Source of the DNA: Parvibaculum sp.
Lineage (GTDB): Bacteria > Pseudomonadota > Alphaproteobacteria > Parvibaculales > Parvibaculaceae
Direction of reading: 5' to 3'
Assembly (NCBI GenBank): GCA_017642695.1
Contig: JAEPQD010000001.1
Span: 62,001-126,000, forward strand
DNA length: 64,000 nucleotides
Part shown: in pieces, positions 43,622-52,948 of the stretch
Layout: the number at the start of each line of letters is the position of its first letter
Position numbering within the stretch: the first letter of the stretch is position 1
Notes under the pieces: generated by a model
Databases searched by the model: none
What the model saw: the letters and a program-made list of their open reading frames with translations, nothing else
What the model was told of the DNA's origin: nothing
Made by a program: the position numbers and the translations under genes

Positions 43622-44422
43622 ATGGCACCGGAACCGAGACCGCTCGGAGAAATCCAGGGATTGCTGCTCGATGTGGGCGGCGTTCTCTATCAGGGCGATG
43701 CGGCGATCGAAGGCTCCGCCGCCGCCATCGCCCGGCTCCGCGAGAGGAAGATTCCCTTTCGCCTGCTGACCAACACGACGCGGACGACGCGCGCCTCGCT
43801 CGCCAGGAAGCTCAAAGGCTTCGGCTTCGATGTGGACGAAACGGAGATCGTGACGCCCGCAAGCGCCGCGGGCGCGATCCTCAACCGCGACGGCGCGCGC
43901 CCGCATCTCTTCGTTCATCCAGACCTGCTGCCCGACTGCCCCGCGGAAGCGGAGACGCCCGACGCTGTGCTCATGGGCGATGCGGGCGAACACTTCACAT
44001 TCGAAAACATGAACCGCGCCTTCAACGTGCTGATCGACGGCGGGAAACTCTATGCGCTGGGCAGGAATCGTTTCTTCCGGGGAAGGGATGGCTTCGAACT
44101 CGACGCCGGGCCCTTCGTCGCCGCCCTCGAATATGCAGCGGAGACGGAAGCTCTGCTGATCGGCAAGCCCTCGAAGGACTTCTTCCTGACGGCAGCACGG
44201 GAACTCGGCATCGCGCCGGGAAACGTTGTCATGGTGGGCGACGATCTCGAAAGCGATGTCGAGGGCGCCATCGCCGCCGGGCTGCAGGCCACACTGGTGC
44301 GAACCGGCAAGTTCCGCGACGGCGACGCGGCCCGTGCAAGAAAAGGCGGCGCACACGTCGCCGCCTCTCTCGCTGCGTTCGTGGACGGACTGCCCGCTTC
44401 CCGGTTCCATGGAACCTCGTGA
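43622..44422 (+). CDS. HAD-family hydrolase (LHPP/TIGR01458-like)
   Basis: A 266-residue phosphatase-like protein of the NagD/LHPP class. Motif I is LLLDVGGVLYQGD, with the second Asp replaced by Gly as in LHPP; motif II is LLTNTTRT; motif III with Lys is LIGKPSKDFFLTAARELGIA; motif IV is NVVMVGDDLESDVEGAIAAG. The change may alter the general acid/base. LHPP is a phosphohistidine/phospholysine phosphatase. Start at ATG 43622. It is divergent from the CoA ligase. Confidence 0.9.
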   Translation: MAPEPRPLGEIQGLLLDVGGVLYQGDAAIEGSAAAIARLRERKIPFRLLTNTTRTTRASLARKLKGFGFDVDETEIVTPASAAGAILNRDGARPHLFVHPDLLPDCPAEAETPDAVLMGDAGEHFTFENMNRAFNVLIDGGKLYALGRNRFFRGRDGFELDAGPFVAALEYAAETEALLIGKPSKDFFLTAARELGIAPGNVVMVGDDLESDVEGAIAAGLQATLVRTGKFRDGDAARARKGGAHVAASLAAFVDGLPASRFHGTS

Positions 44423-44531
44423 ACGCCTCGTTACGATCTCTTAATCGTTCTTGAAACAGGTGCGTGGCCGACGATGTTTCTCGCAAGCGCGGGAAAATCT
44501 CCCGTCTGCAGCAAAGGAAAGGAGAGCATTC

Positions 44532-45203
44532 ATGCGCACCCCCAAGAGAAGTCTGCTAGCGGGCACGGCGGCAGCTGCGCTCATTGTTGCACCGGTATCG
44601 GCAATGGCAGCGCCAAATCTGCAGCAGGACGACAAGTGGCTGTCGTTGAGCGGCAATGTCGTCGATGTCGAGGGAAGCATCTTCACGCTCGACTACGGCG
44701 AAGGCCTCGTGACGGTGGAGATGGACGACTGGGACTGGTACGACGAAACCGGCTCTCTGATGCCGGGCGAGTCGGTGGTCGTCTATGGCGAGGTCGACAA
44801 TGACCTTTTCGAGCAAGCGACGATCGAAGCCTCAAGCGTCTACGTCTCCAACCGCAACACCTACTATTATGCGAACGCCGCCGACGAGGAAACGCCCGTA
44901 ATAGCGTCACCCGTCTGGGTGGGCACGCCAGCAATCGACTACCCGGGCACATCCGTGACGGTCTCGGGGACGGTTACGGACGTCAATGGCCGCAACGTGA
45001 CCGTCGACGCCGGAGGCGCAAACCTTACCGTCGATACTTCGGCGCTCTACTACAATCCTGTCGATGATGTGGGCATCCCGAAGGTCGATGAAGGCGATCT
45101 CATCCAGGCAAACGGCCAGATGGAAGCCGGCCTTTTCGAGAACAGGCAGCTGAAGGCGAACAGCATCACGGTCCTGTTCAACGACACGAACTCGTCTTCA
45201 TGA
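44532..45203 (+). CDS. Secreted protein with two OB-fold-like repeats
   Basis: A 223-residue protein with a signal peptide (LLAGTAAAALIVAPVSAMAA). Two similar segments follow: LSGNVVDVEGSIFTLDYGEG at about 37 and VSGTVTDVNGRNVTVDAGGA at about 149, suggesting an internal duplication of an OB-like domain as in DUF5666/YgiW-type proteins. The mature protein is acidic. Function is unknown. AAGGAAAGGAGAGC is a strong ribosome site. Confidence 0.78.
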   Translation: MRTPKRSLLAGTAAAALIVAPVSAMAAPNLQQDDKWLSLSGNVVDVEGSIFTLDYGEGLVTVEMDDWDWYDETGSLMPGESVVVYGEVDNDLFEQATIEASSVYVSNRNTYYYANAADEETPVIASPVWVGTPAIDYPGTSVTVSGTVTDVNGRNVTVDAGGANLTVDTSALYYNPVDDVGIPKVDEGDLIQANGQMEAGLFENRQLKANSITVLFNDTNSSS

Positions 45204-45215
45204 GTTCATGAGCGA

Positions 45216-45249
45216 AGGCCTGCGGATGCCACGTGACATCCGCAGGCCT
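45216..45249. terminator. Bidirectional hairpin between convergent genes
   Basis: A perfect 13-pair stem AGGCCTGCGGATG / CATCCGCAGGCCT with an 8-base loop (45229-45236). There is no T run, so termination would rely on the stem. It lies between stops at 45203 and 45271. Confidence 0.6.
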
Positions 45250-45270
45250 GATTCAACTTCCGAAACGAGA

Positions 45271-46212
45271 TCAGGCGAGCGCTTCCTTGAGCGCCTTCGC
45301 CGCCGCCTTCACGGCTTCGCGCGATACGTCAAGCGCGCCCTGCAGGTTGAAGAAGCCGTGGATCATGCCTTCATAGTTCACATACTCGACCTCGACGCCC
45401 GCCTTCTTGAGCGCCTCGGCATAGGCCTTGCCCTCGTCGCGCAGCACGTCGAAGCCCGCGGTGACGATATAGGCCGGCGGCAGGCCCGAAAGCGATTCCG
45501 CACGGAGCGGCGCGGCGTAGGGGTTCTTCGGATCGGCGCCCGCAGCGAGGACATAGTGGTTCCAGAACCAGTCCATGCCTTCCGCTTCGAGAAAATAGCC
45601 TTCCGCGAAATTCTTGTAGGACTGCGTGCCGCGCGGCGCATCCGTCACCGGATAGATGAGAAGCTGGAAGGCGATCTCCGGCCCCTTTTCGGCCTTGGCG
45701 CGGAGGCAGACGGCGGCGGCGAGATTGCCGCCCGCGCTGTCGCCGGCAACCGCGATGCCGTTCGGATCGATACCGATTTCCGACGAATTCGCCTCGACCC
45801 ATTTGACGGCGGCAAAAGCGTCATCGATCGCGGCGGGAAAGGGGTGCTCCGGCGCAAGCCGGTAGTCGACGGCGATCACCTTGCAGCCCGCCTCGTTGGC
45901 GAGCGTACGGCAAAGCGCGTCATGCGTATCGAGGTCGCCGATGACCCAGCCGCCGCCATGATAATAGACGAGCGCGGGGCCGGTTCCGCCGCCCGCGACC
46001 GGCGTATAGATGCGGACGGGGATGTCGCTTGCCGGGCCCGGAATGGCGCGGTCCTCGGTCTTGCCGATGGGCACGCCCTGCAGATCGAGCATGTTGGCCA
46101 TGGCGCGATACATCTCGCGCCCGCCCTCCGGCGGCAGGTCGATCAGACGCGGTGCGTCGGGATCGGCGGCAAGCTGATCGAGCAGCGCCTTCGCCTGTGG
46201 ATCGAGTGACAT
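45271..46212 (-). CDS. Hormone-sensitive-lipase-type esterase
   Basis: A 313-residue alpha/beta hydrolase. The oxyanion motif YYHGGGWVIGDLDTHD (HGGG) and the nucleophile motif VAGDSAGGNLAAAVCL define the HSL class; the acidic residue is in FDVLRDEGKAYA and the His in EGMIHGFFNLQGA. It is a carboxylesterase for short-chain esters. Start 46212; upstream frame is unsupported. Confidence 0.93.
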   Translation of the reverse strand: MSLDPQAKALLDQLAADPDAPRLIDLPPEGGREMYRAMANMLDLQGVPIGKTEDRAIPGPASDIPVRIYTPVAGGGTGPALVYYHGGGWVIGDLDTHDALCRTLANEAGCKVIAVDYRLAPEHPFPAAIDDAFAAVKWVEANSSEIGIDPNGIAVAGDSAGGNLAAAVCLRAKAEKGPEIAFQLLIYPVTDAPRGTQSYKNFAEGYFLEAEGMDWFWNHYVLAAGADPKNPYAAPLRAESLSGLPPAYIVTAGFDVLRDEGKAYAEALKKAGVEVEYVNYEGMIHGFFNLQGALDVSREAVKAAAKALKEALA

Positions 46213-46301
46213 GTAGGTGGCCCTCCCCGCCTTCTTATTTTCGCGAAGGACCCTTTTATCCGCCGGGTGCGGCAAGCGCCAAGCGGCAAATTCGGGCAAC
46301 T

Positions 46302-46508
46302 CTAGTGGAGAACGTGTCCGTCGCGGCTGCGGCGGCCCTCCACCATGTCCTCGACAACGACGCGGAGCGCCCGCCAGGCGTCGGCCCGCATCTTCTCGCC
46401 GATCTCCTCGAGTTCGCAGACCGCCGTATCGGCATAGGAAAGCGCCTTGCGGCCATGCGTATCGACCATATAGGCCGCGAGAAGGTTGATTTCCCTGTCG
46501 GTTATCAT
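46302..46508 (-). CDS. Small conserved-looking protein, unknown function
   Basis: A 68-residue helical protein (AAYMVDTHGRKALSYADTAV, ADAWRALRVVVEDMVEGRRS). ATG 46508 has GGAGACC before it and is the best start in a longer frame. It recurs beside metabolic genes in my experience of alphaproteobacteria, but I name no family. Confidence 0.6.
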   Translation of the reverse strand: MITDREINLLAAYMVDTHGRKALSYADTAVCELEEIGEKMRADAWRALRVVVEDMVEGRRSRDGHVLH

Positions 46509-46689
46509 TGTCTGGTCTCCGGTTGGCTTGCGTTTGCACAACCGGTTGCAACCGCCGGACCAGACCAGGGGACACAACAAAATCAACAACTTAAGCTCGT
46601 TCTGAAAGGCCGGGCGGCGACTCCCGGCAAGCTTTGCCGGAGCGCCGATGGCCGAACGCGGCGATTTTTGCCTCGTGGCGCCCGATGCC

Positions 46690-47418
46690 CTACCAGGGCT
46701 CGGCGCTGGTGCGCACATCCGCCTCGAAAGTCCAGGCGGCGCGGGGCTGGCCATGCATCTGGAGATAGATCTCGGCAATGCCCGACAGGTCGATCAGGCG
46801 GCCCTCACCCGAGCGCTGGGCGGCATATTGCGGCAGCAGGGTGTGGATCTTCTCGCCGTCGATGGCACCGTCGATCACGACATGGCCGACATGGATGCCG
46901 AGCGGCCCGAACTCCTTGGCGACGCTCTGCGCGAAATTGCGCAAGCCCCCCTTGGCGGAGGCAAAGGCGGCGAAACCTTCCTTGCCCCGCATGCTGGCAG
47001 AGGCCCCGGTGAAGATGAGCGTGCCCGCGCCCCGCGGGCTCATGTGATCGGATGCCTCGCGCGCAAAGACGAAGGCGCCGAAGGTGCAGACACGCCAGCA
47101 GCGCTCGAAGAAGTCGGAGGTCATGCCTGAGACCTTGCCCGGCATGTTGTTGCCCGCGTTGTAGATGGCAAGCGCAACAGGGCCGACGGCCTCGGCCGTA
47201 TTCCAGAGCGAGACCACCTGCTGCTCGTCCGTCACATCGCAGACAACAGGCGTTGCCGCGCCGCCGTCAGCCTTGATCGAGGCCGCCACAGCGTCGAGCT
47301 TCTCCATCGTACGGCCCGCGACAATGACGTGAAGCCCGTCCCGCGCGATCCGCCGCGCGAGCACCGCGCCAAGCCCCTGTGCCGGACCGACGCCCGCCAC
47401 GATTGCCGTCTCGACCAT
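46690..47418 (-). CDS. SDR-family protein with Phe in place of the catalytic Tyr
   Basis: A 242-residue short-chain dehydrogenase. The cofactor motif AIVAGVGPAQGLGAVLARRI and NAGNNM are present and the Ser of FTGASASMRG is placed normally, but the YxxxK site reads FAAFASAK, so Tyr is Phe. This change is shared by a known SDR subgroup as I recall, so it may be a non-classical enzyme or a binding protein. C-terminal HVVIDGAIDGEKI fits that subgroup. The stop is at 46690. Confidence 0.87.
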   Translation of the reverse strand: MVETAIVAGVGPAQGLGAVLARRIARDGLHVIVAGRTMEKLDAVAASIKADGGAATPVVCDVTDEQQVVSLWNTAEAVGPVALAIYNAGNNMPGKVSGMTSDFFERCWRVCTFGAFVFAREASDHMSPRGAGTLIFTGASASMRGKEGFAAFASAKGGLRNFAQSVAKEFGPLGIHVGHVVIDGAIDGEKIHTLLPQYAAQRSGEGRLIDLSGIAEIYLQMHGQPRAAWTFEADVRTSAEPW

Positions 47419-47493
47419 GGGAATGCCCTCCGCTCCGGTTCCAAGCTGAGGGACATATAGTCAGTTCGGAAAGAGAACCAAGAAGAAAATGCG

Positions 47494-48039
47494 CTAGCCG
47501 GCGAAGCCGCCTTCATCGAGAAAGGATTGTTCCTCCGGCGTCGTCGCGCGCCCGAGCACGGCATTGCGATGGGGGAAACGGCCGAAGCGGCGAATGATGT
47601 CCGCATGTTCCTCGGCGAATTTCATCGTCTCCGGATCGTCGAGCCGCTCCGCGAAGTAGACGAGGCCGCGCTCCTGCGCCTTCAGATCCTCGGCATGCAT
47701 GTAGGGCATGTAGAACCACTTTCGCGCGGTGACCGGCACCTCGACATCGTGGCGGCGGCGGACCGCCTCGTCGGCGAGGGCGAGCGCCTTCGCATCCTGC
47801 GCGAAGGCGCGGTGATCGTTCCGCCAGAGATTGCGGGAGAACTGGTCGAGCACGAGAATGAGCGCGAGCGCGCCCTGCGCGTCCGACGCCCATTCGTCGA
47901 GCTTGCCCGCCGCGGCACCGACATGCGTCTCGCCGAAACGGCGGCTGATTTCGGCATCGAACGTATCGCTCTTCTTGAACCATTTTTCGGGTCCGGCAGC
48001 GAACCAGAAGTCGAGAATGTCGCGGGGACGGATGGTCAT
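47494..48039 (-). CDS. DUF924-family protein
   Basis: A 181-residue helical protein. ILDFWFAAGPEKWFKKSDTF, ALALILVLDQFSRNLWRNDH and FYMPYMHAEDLKAQERGLVY match DUF924. Structure is TPR-like; function is not known. It follows the feruloyl-CoA-synthetase-like gene by 21 bases on the same strand. Confidence 0.9.
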   Translation of the reverse strand: MTIRPRDILDFWFAAGPEKWFKKSDTFDAEISRRFGETHVGAAAGKLDEWASDAQGALALILVLDQFSRNLWRNDHRAFAQDAKALALADEAVRRRHDVEVPVTARKWFYMPYMHAEDLKAQERGLVYFAERLDDPETMKFAEEHADIIRRFGRFPHRNAVLGRATTPEEQSFLDEGGFAG

Positions 48040-48060
48040 CGCTCTCTCTTCGTCATGGAT

Positions 48061-49917
48061 TCAAACGACGATCACATCTTCGGGCGCCGGCTCCTGATAG
48101 AGCCGCTCGACGAGAGGCGCGCGGCGGGATGCCGTCGCGGCCTGGTTCACATAGCCCTTGTCGGTGATCTCGTGACCGTCGATGGAAGGCGGCTCGAGCA
48201 TGAGATGAATGCGTGCGATGCGGGTGGACGATCCCCCGCCCGCCTTGTTGTGCTTGCCGAGCGCGGTGCGCAGATGCTCGACAACCTTCGGATGCGCGAT
48301 GACGGATTGCGGATCGGCTTCGTCGGGCAGTCCCGCCACCTTCCGCGCGGCCGCGATGTTCGGCCAGGCGAGAAGCGCGATATAGGGTCGGTCAAGGCCA
48401 CAGACGACGGCATCCTGCACGACGGGCGAGCAGGCAGCGACGACATCGGCACGAAGCGTGCCCGTCGAAACCCAGGTGCCGGACGAGAGCTTGAAGTCTT
48501 CGGTCACGCGGCCGTCGAAAACGAGACCGAGTTCGGGCTTCGTTTCGTCGAGGAACTTCGCTGCGTCGCCGAGGCTGTAGAAGCCTTCCTCGTCGAAGAC
48601 TTCCGCCGTCTTCTTCGGATCGTTCAGATAGCCGGGGGTCACCGTCGGGCCCTTCACACGCACTTCGAGCTTGGCGCCGTTCGGCACGAGCTTCAGCGTG
48701 ATGCCGGGCACAGGCAGGCCGACGAGACCGACGCGCTCCGTCACCCAGTGGACGACGGTGATGCCCTGTGTCTCCGTCGCGCCATACATGGTGGTGAGCG
48801 GAATGCGCATGCCCGTCTCGGCAACGGCGAGCGCCTGCATGCGGTCATAAAGGTCGCTCGACAGCGTCGCGCCGCCATAGCCCATATATTCGAGATTGCG
48901 GAAGAAGCTCGCGCGGAGCGTGTCGTCGCGCTCCATCGCATCGGCGAGCATTGCGAAGGCGACCGGCGCCGAACCGAACACGCGCGGGGAGACTTCGCGC
49001 AGATTGGCAATGGTCTGGTCGAACATGCCGGGAATGGGCTTGCCCGCGTCGAGATAGACGGTGCCGCCCGCATTCATGTTGCCGTTGAAGCCGATATTGC
49101 CGGCGGAGATGTGGTTCCACGGCATCCATTCGAGGCTCTGCGGAATCTCGTCCGGATCGGGCTCCTCGGTGCGAAGCGCTTCAGCCGCTGCAATCTGCGC
49201 CATCATCATGCGGTGTGTCTGGATGGCGCCTTTCGGCATGCCTGTGGAGCCGGATGTGAAGAGATATTTCGCAACCGTGTCGTGACCGATCTTCTCCATC
49301 GAGGCGCGGACTTCCGGCCCCGCATTGGTGCGCAGCAGAGCGTCATAGGAGGTCGCGCCCGCGACGCTGCCCGTCTGCGTGACGATTTCCGCATCGCCCG
49401 CGACCGTGTCGAGCGCCTTCGCGAAAAGATCGCCGTGATCGGCGAAGATCATCTTCGGCTGCGCAAGCGAGACGACGTGGCGAAGCTTCGAGAAGTCGGA
49501 ACTCATCAGCGAATAGGGTACGCTGACCGGCGCGACCGGTACGCCCGCTTTCATCGCACCCAGCGCCATGACGGCATGCGCGATTGAATTGCCGGAAAGG
49601 ATCATGAGCGGCGTCGACTGATCGAGCCCGCGCTTGATGAGCGCGCTCGCAATCGCATCCGCCTTCGCGTTGGCTTCGCCATAGGTGATGAAGCGCCACG
49701 CGCCGTCCGGCCCGCGCTCGGCGATGAAGTTGCGATCGGGATGAAGACCTGCGCGCTCCTCTAGGATATGTGGCACGCTCCGCTTCATCTCGGGCAGGGG
49801 ATGGTCCGACGAAATATAGATCGCCCCCGCCTCGTTTCGCTTCACCGTGATTTTCGGCGGCTTCTGCTTCAGCGGCTTGAACGGCGCGGGGCCGCCCGTC
49901 TCTTCTGCAAGGCTCAT
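48061..49917 (-). CDS. Feruloyl-CoA synthetase-like acyl-CoA ligase
   Basis: A 618-residue adenylate-forming enzyme, longer than usual. The motifs are KYLFTSGSTGMPKGAIQTHR, TTMYGATETQGITVVHWVTE and FYSLGDAAKFLD. The pattern PWNHISAGNIGFNGNMNAGG and the C-terminal LVFDGRVTEDFKLSSGTWVS match feruloyl/phenylacrylate-type ligases (Fcs). It may activate a hydroxycinnamate or related aromatic acid. GGAGGAAA lies before the start. Confidence 0.88.
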   Translation of the reverse strand: MSLAEETGGPAPFKPLKQKPPKITVKRNEAGAIYISSDHPLPEMKRSVPHILEERAGLHPDRNFIAERGPDGAWRFITYGEANAKADAIASALIKRGLDQSTPLMILSGNSIAHAVMALGAMKAGVPVAPVSVPYSLMSSDFSKLRHVVSLAQPKMIFADHGDLFAKALDTVAGDAEIVTQTGSVAGATSYDALLRTNAGPEVRASMEKIGHDTVAKYLFTSGSTGMPKGAIQTHRMMMAQIAAAEALRTEEPDPDEIPQSLEWMPWNHISAGNIGFNGNMNAGGTVYLDAGKPIPGMFDQTIANLREVSPRVFGSAPVAFAMLADAMERDDTLRASFFRNLEYMGYGGATLSSDLYDRMQALAVAETGMRIPLTTMYGATETQGITVVHWVTERVGLVGLPVPGITLKLVPNGAKLEVRVKGPTVTPGYLNDPKKTAEVFDEEGFYSLGDAAKFLDETKPELGLVFDGRVTEDFKLSSGTWVSTGTLRADVVAACSPVVQDAVVCGLDRPYIALLAWPNIAAARKVAGLPDEADPQSVIAHPKVVEHLRTALGKHNKAGGGSSTRIARIHLMLEPPSIDGHEITDKGYVNQAATASRRAPLVERLYQEPAPEDVIVV

Positions 49918-50009
49918 GGATTTCCTCCGGTTTCAATAGGTGTCGGGGCCCGCGCCTTCTCTCGCGCGCGGTGCCCCGGATTCCGATTTAGAATGCGCCG
50001 TATCGCCGG

Positions 50010-51575
50010 TCAGTTGACCATGCGTTCGCGGCCTTCCCAGTAGGGCGCGCGCAACTCGCGGCGCAGAATCTTCCCCGAAGGATTGCGCGGCAGCGCTTCG
50101 ATGAAGTCGACCGATTTCGGCACCTTGTAGCTCGCGATGCGCGTCTTCGCGAAGGCGATGATCTCGTCCGGCGTCGCCTGTTCGCCGGGCTTCAGGACCA
50201 CGATGGCCTTCACCGCCTCACCCCATTTTTCATGCGGCACGCCGACCACGGCGGCATCCGCGATGGCCGGGTGGCCGAACAGTGCATTCTCGACTTCGGC
50301 GGGATAGATGTTCTCACCACCGGAGACGATCATGTCCTTCACTCGGTCATGGATGAAGAGATAGCCGTCGGCGTCGAAGAAACCGGCATCGCCGGAATAG
50401 AACCAGCCGTCACGGATCGAATCTTTCGTTGCGTCCGGTTTGTTCCAGTAGCCCTTCATGACCGAGCCGCCCCTGATGACGATTTCGCCGACCTCGCCCG
50501 TCGGCACGTCTTCACCCTTGTCGTCGACGACGCGGATATCCATGCCGGGGTTGGGGATGCCGCAGGAGCGAAGCTTTCCCTTGGCCGGATCATGCGCATC
50601 CGGCGGCAAATGGGTTGCACCGCCGCTGGTTTCGGTGAGGCCGTAAAGCTGTACGAAGCCTGCGCGCTTGAATGTTTCCTGCGCACGAAGCAGGACATCC
50701 TCTGCAATCGGTGAAGCACCGTAGAGAATCTGGCGCAGACTCGAGACATCGGTCGACGAAAGGCTCGGTTGCTGCAACAGGAAGAGAATGACCGCAGGAA
50801 CCATGAAGGCAACGGTGAGCTTCTCCGTCTCGATGAGCTTCAGGATCACAAGCGGATCGACGTCCTTCAGGATCACGTTTCTGCAGCCGTAAAGATTGCC
50901 GAGCACGCCGATATTGACGCCGGCGACATGAAAAAGCGGCATGCAGACAAGAACGACATCGTCCGGGCTCCAGTTCGCCCAGTCCGTTCCCTGCTTGAAG
51001 ACCGAAATGTAGTTCTCGTTGGTGAGCTGCACACCCTTCGGATGGCCGGTCGTGCCGCTCGTATAGAGCTGGATCACGTCATCATCCGGCGCCGCGGGGA
51101 GCATGGGGTCTTCGGCTTTTGCCGCATCGCGCCAGTCGTCGAAGGATTGCCAGTCGTTGCGCCCGCCATCGAGCGCGATCACCTTTCGGACCGTGGGGCA
51201 CTCCGGCAGCACCTTTTCCACGAGATCGTAGAATTCGGCACCGACGAAGAGGATTTCCGTCCTGGAGTCGTTCAGCACATAGGCGACTTCCGGAGCGGCG
51301 AGGCGCCAGTTGACGCCGACCACGACCGCTTTCGCCTTGAAGGCGCCATAGAGCATCTCGAAGTAACGGTCCGACCCCTTTCCCATGAAGCCGATGCGGG
51401 CATCGGGCTTGCAGCCGTCCGCGATCAGCGCCTGTGCGACCTGGCTCGCGCGGCGGTCGAGCTCGCCATAGGTGGTCTCCCGGCCCTCGAAAACCTGAGC
51501 GACGGCGTCCGGCCGCGTGGCGGCCTGCGCGCGTGTGATGTCGGCCACACATTTCACTCGTTCGGCGTCATACAT
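50010..51575 (-). CDS. Long-chain-type fatty-acid-CoA ligase
   Basis: A 521-residue AMP-forming ligase. Motifs: QLYTSGTTGHPKGVQLTNEN, LYGLTETSGGATHLPP, GWFYSGDAGFFDADGYLFIH and VKDMIVSGGENIYPAEVENA with the catalytic Lys in RNPSGKILRRELR. Start 51575 is fixed by GGGGAGGAAAG. It precedes the second CoA ligase on the same strand and faces the CMD gene across a divergent 250-base gap. Confidence 0.93.
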   Translation of the reverse strand: MYDAERVKCVADITRAQAATRPDAVAQVFEGRETTYGELDRRASQVAQALIADGCKPDARIGFMGKGSDRYFEMLYGAFKAKAVVVGVNWRLAAPEVAYVLNDSRTEILFVGAEFYDLVEKVLPECPTVRKVIALDGGRNDWQSFDDWRDAAKAEDPMLPAAPDDDVIQLYTSGTTGHPKGVQLTNENYISVFKQGTDWANWSPDDVVLVCMPLFHVAGVNIGVLGNLYGCRNVILKDVDPLVILKLIETEKLTVAFMVPAVILFLLQQPSLSSTDVSSLRQILYGASPIAEDVLLRAQETFKRAGFVQLYGLTETSGGATHLPPDAHDPAKGKLRSCGIPNPGMDIRVVDDKGEDVPTGEVGEIVIRGGSVMKGYWNKPDATKDSIRDGWFYSGDAGFFDADGYLFIHDRVKDMIVSGGENIYPAEVENALFGHPAIADAAVVGVPHEKWGEAVKAIVVLKPGEQATPDEIIAFAKTRIASYKVPKSVDFIEALPRNPSGKILRRELRAPYWEGRERMVN

Positions 51576-51824
51576 GACGTCTTTCCTCCCCGTGCTGGCA
51601 TTCATGCCCGTGTCCCGCGCTGGCAATTCGATGTCCCGGCGCGTGCGGCCTCCCCGGCCCTCTTGCGGGCAGTGTAGCCACCCGCACGGGCGGAGCAAGG
51701 GAAGCCGGAGGCGAACACGGCTTGTTGAAAGGCCGCCGGCGGCACGCGTGCGGCTGGACGCAGCGTCGGCGCGGGGTAGACTGCCTTCAACCAGAAACAA
51801 CGTTCAGGGAAGGAACTCACGCCC

Positions 51825-52376
51825 ATGGCCCGCATCCCCTATTTCGACCGCGAGAGCGCAACCGGCCGCGCCGCGAAGGTCTACGAGAAGCTGCCGAATC
51901 TGAACATCTTCCGGATGCTCGGCCATTCCGGCGACATGATCGACGGCTTCATCAAGCTCGGAAACGAAATCCTGATCCATGGCGAGCTCGACCCCGTGCT
52001 GCGCGAGATCGCCATTGTACGGACGGGCGTGCTGCGCGGGTCCTCCTACGAGGTCTACCAACACGAGGAGATCTCGCGGAAGATCGGCATGTCGGATGAA
52101 CTCATCAAGGCTATTCACGAAGGCCCGGACGCCAAGGTGTTCGACGAGACGCAGCGCCAGGTCATGCGCTTCACAGACGACGTGGTGAAGAACACGCGCG
52201 CTTCGGACGCGACCTTCAACCCGCTTGCCGAGAAGCTCGGCTACAAGCAACTGCAGGAGCTCGTCATCACCATCGGCTTCTACACACTGGTCTCGAACTT
52301 CCTCGAAACCTTCGACGTGGATATCGAGGATGCAGGCCACAAATCAGGCGTGAAACTGCCTGGCATGAAGGGCTGA
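51825..52376 (+). CDS. Carboxymuconolactone decarboxylase-family protein 1
   Basis: A 183-residue helical protein of the CMD/AhpD fold. The usual CxxCxxxH becomes SSYEVYQHEE, so both cysteines are lacking and a Glu/His pair remains, as in non-redox members. REIAIVRTGVLRGSSYEVYQ and KQLQELVITIGFYTLVSNFL fit the family. A lactonase/decarboxylase-like role is inferred, not proved. GGGAAGGAAC precedes the start. Confidence 0.9.
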   Translation: MARIPYFDRESATGRAAKVYEKLPNLNIFRMLGHSGDMIDGFIKLGNEILIHGELDPVLREIAIVRTGVLRGSSYEVYQHEEISRKIGMSDELIKAIHEGPDAKVFDETQRQVMRFTDDVVKNTRASDATFNPLAEKLGYKQLQELVITIGFYTLVSNFLETFDVDIEDAGHKSGVKLPGMKG

Positions 52377-52378
52377 CC

Positions 52379-52948
52379 ATGGCGCGCCTCCCCTACCCCG
52401 ATCCGGCAGACCTGCCGAAGGCAAGCCGCGATCTGCTCGAAGGCCTGCCGCAACTCAACATCTTCCGAATGCTGGCCGGAAGCGGACCGTCCTTCGTACC
52501 CTTCATGGCCCTCATCAACGCCTATCTGAACGAGGGACTGCTCGACACGGAGCTGCGCGAACTCGTGATCCTGCGCGTCGGACATCTCTGCGGCTCGAAC
52601 TACGAGCAGCACCAGCATCGCCGCGTTTCGCGGATGATCGGCATGAGCGCAGAGCGGATCGAGGCGGCGGCGGGCACGCTTCCCTCACCTCTCCTCAACG
52701 ACACGGAAAACGCGGTTCTCGCCTTCACCGACGACCAGGTGGCGAATGTGAAAGCGGATGGCACCCTCTTCGCCGCCGCGCACAAGCATCTCGGCGATGC
52801 GGGCATGCAGGAACTCGTTATCATCATCGGCATCTATCTTCTCGTCTGCCGCTATCTGGAGACGCTCGAGATCGATCTCGAGGAAACGGATATTCCGACG
52901 AGCGGCCTCGACGAAATCAGACGGAGCATGGCGACCCATGACGGATAG
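52379..52948 (+). CDS. Carboxymuconolactone decarboxylase-family protein 2
   Basis: A 189-residue paralog of the previous gene (LPQLNIFRMLAGSG, LRELVILRVGHLCGSNYEQH). The active site reads CGSNYEQHQHRRVS, again without CxxC. It starts 2 bases after protein 1, so the two are translationally coupled. The two proteins may form a hetero-oligomer; this is inference. Confidence 0.9.
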   Translation: MARLPYPDPADLPKASRDLLEGLPQLNIFRMLAGSGPSFVPFMALINAYLNEGLLDTELRELVILRVGHLCGSNYEQHQHRRVSRMIGMSAERIEAAAGTLPSPLLNDTENAVLAFTDDQVANVKADGTLFAAAHKHLGDAGMQELVIIIGIYLLVCRYLETLEIDLEETDIPTSGLDEIRRSMATHDG

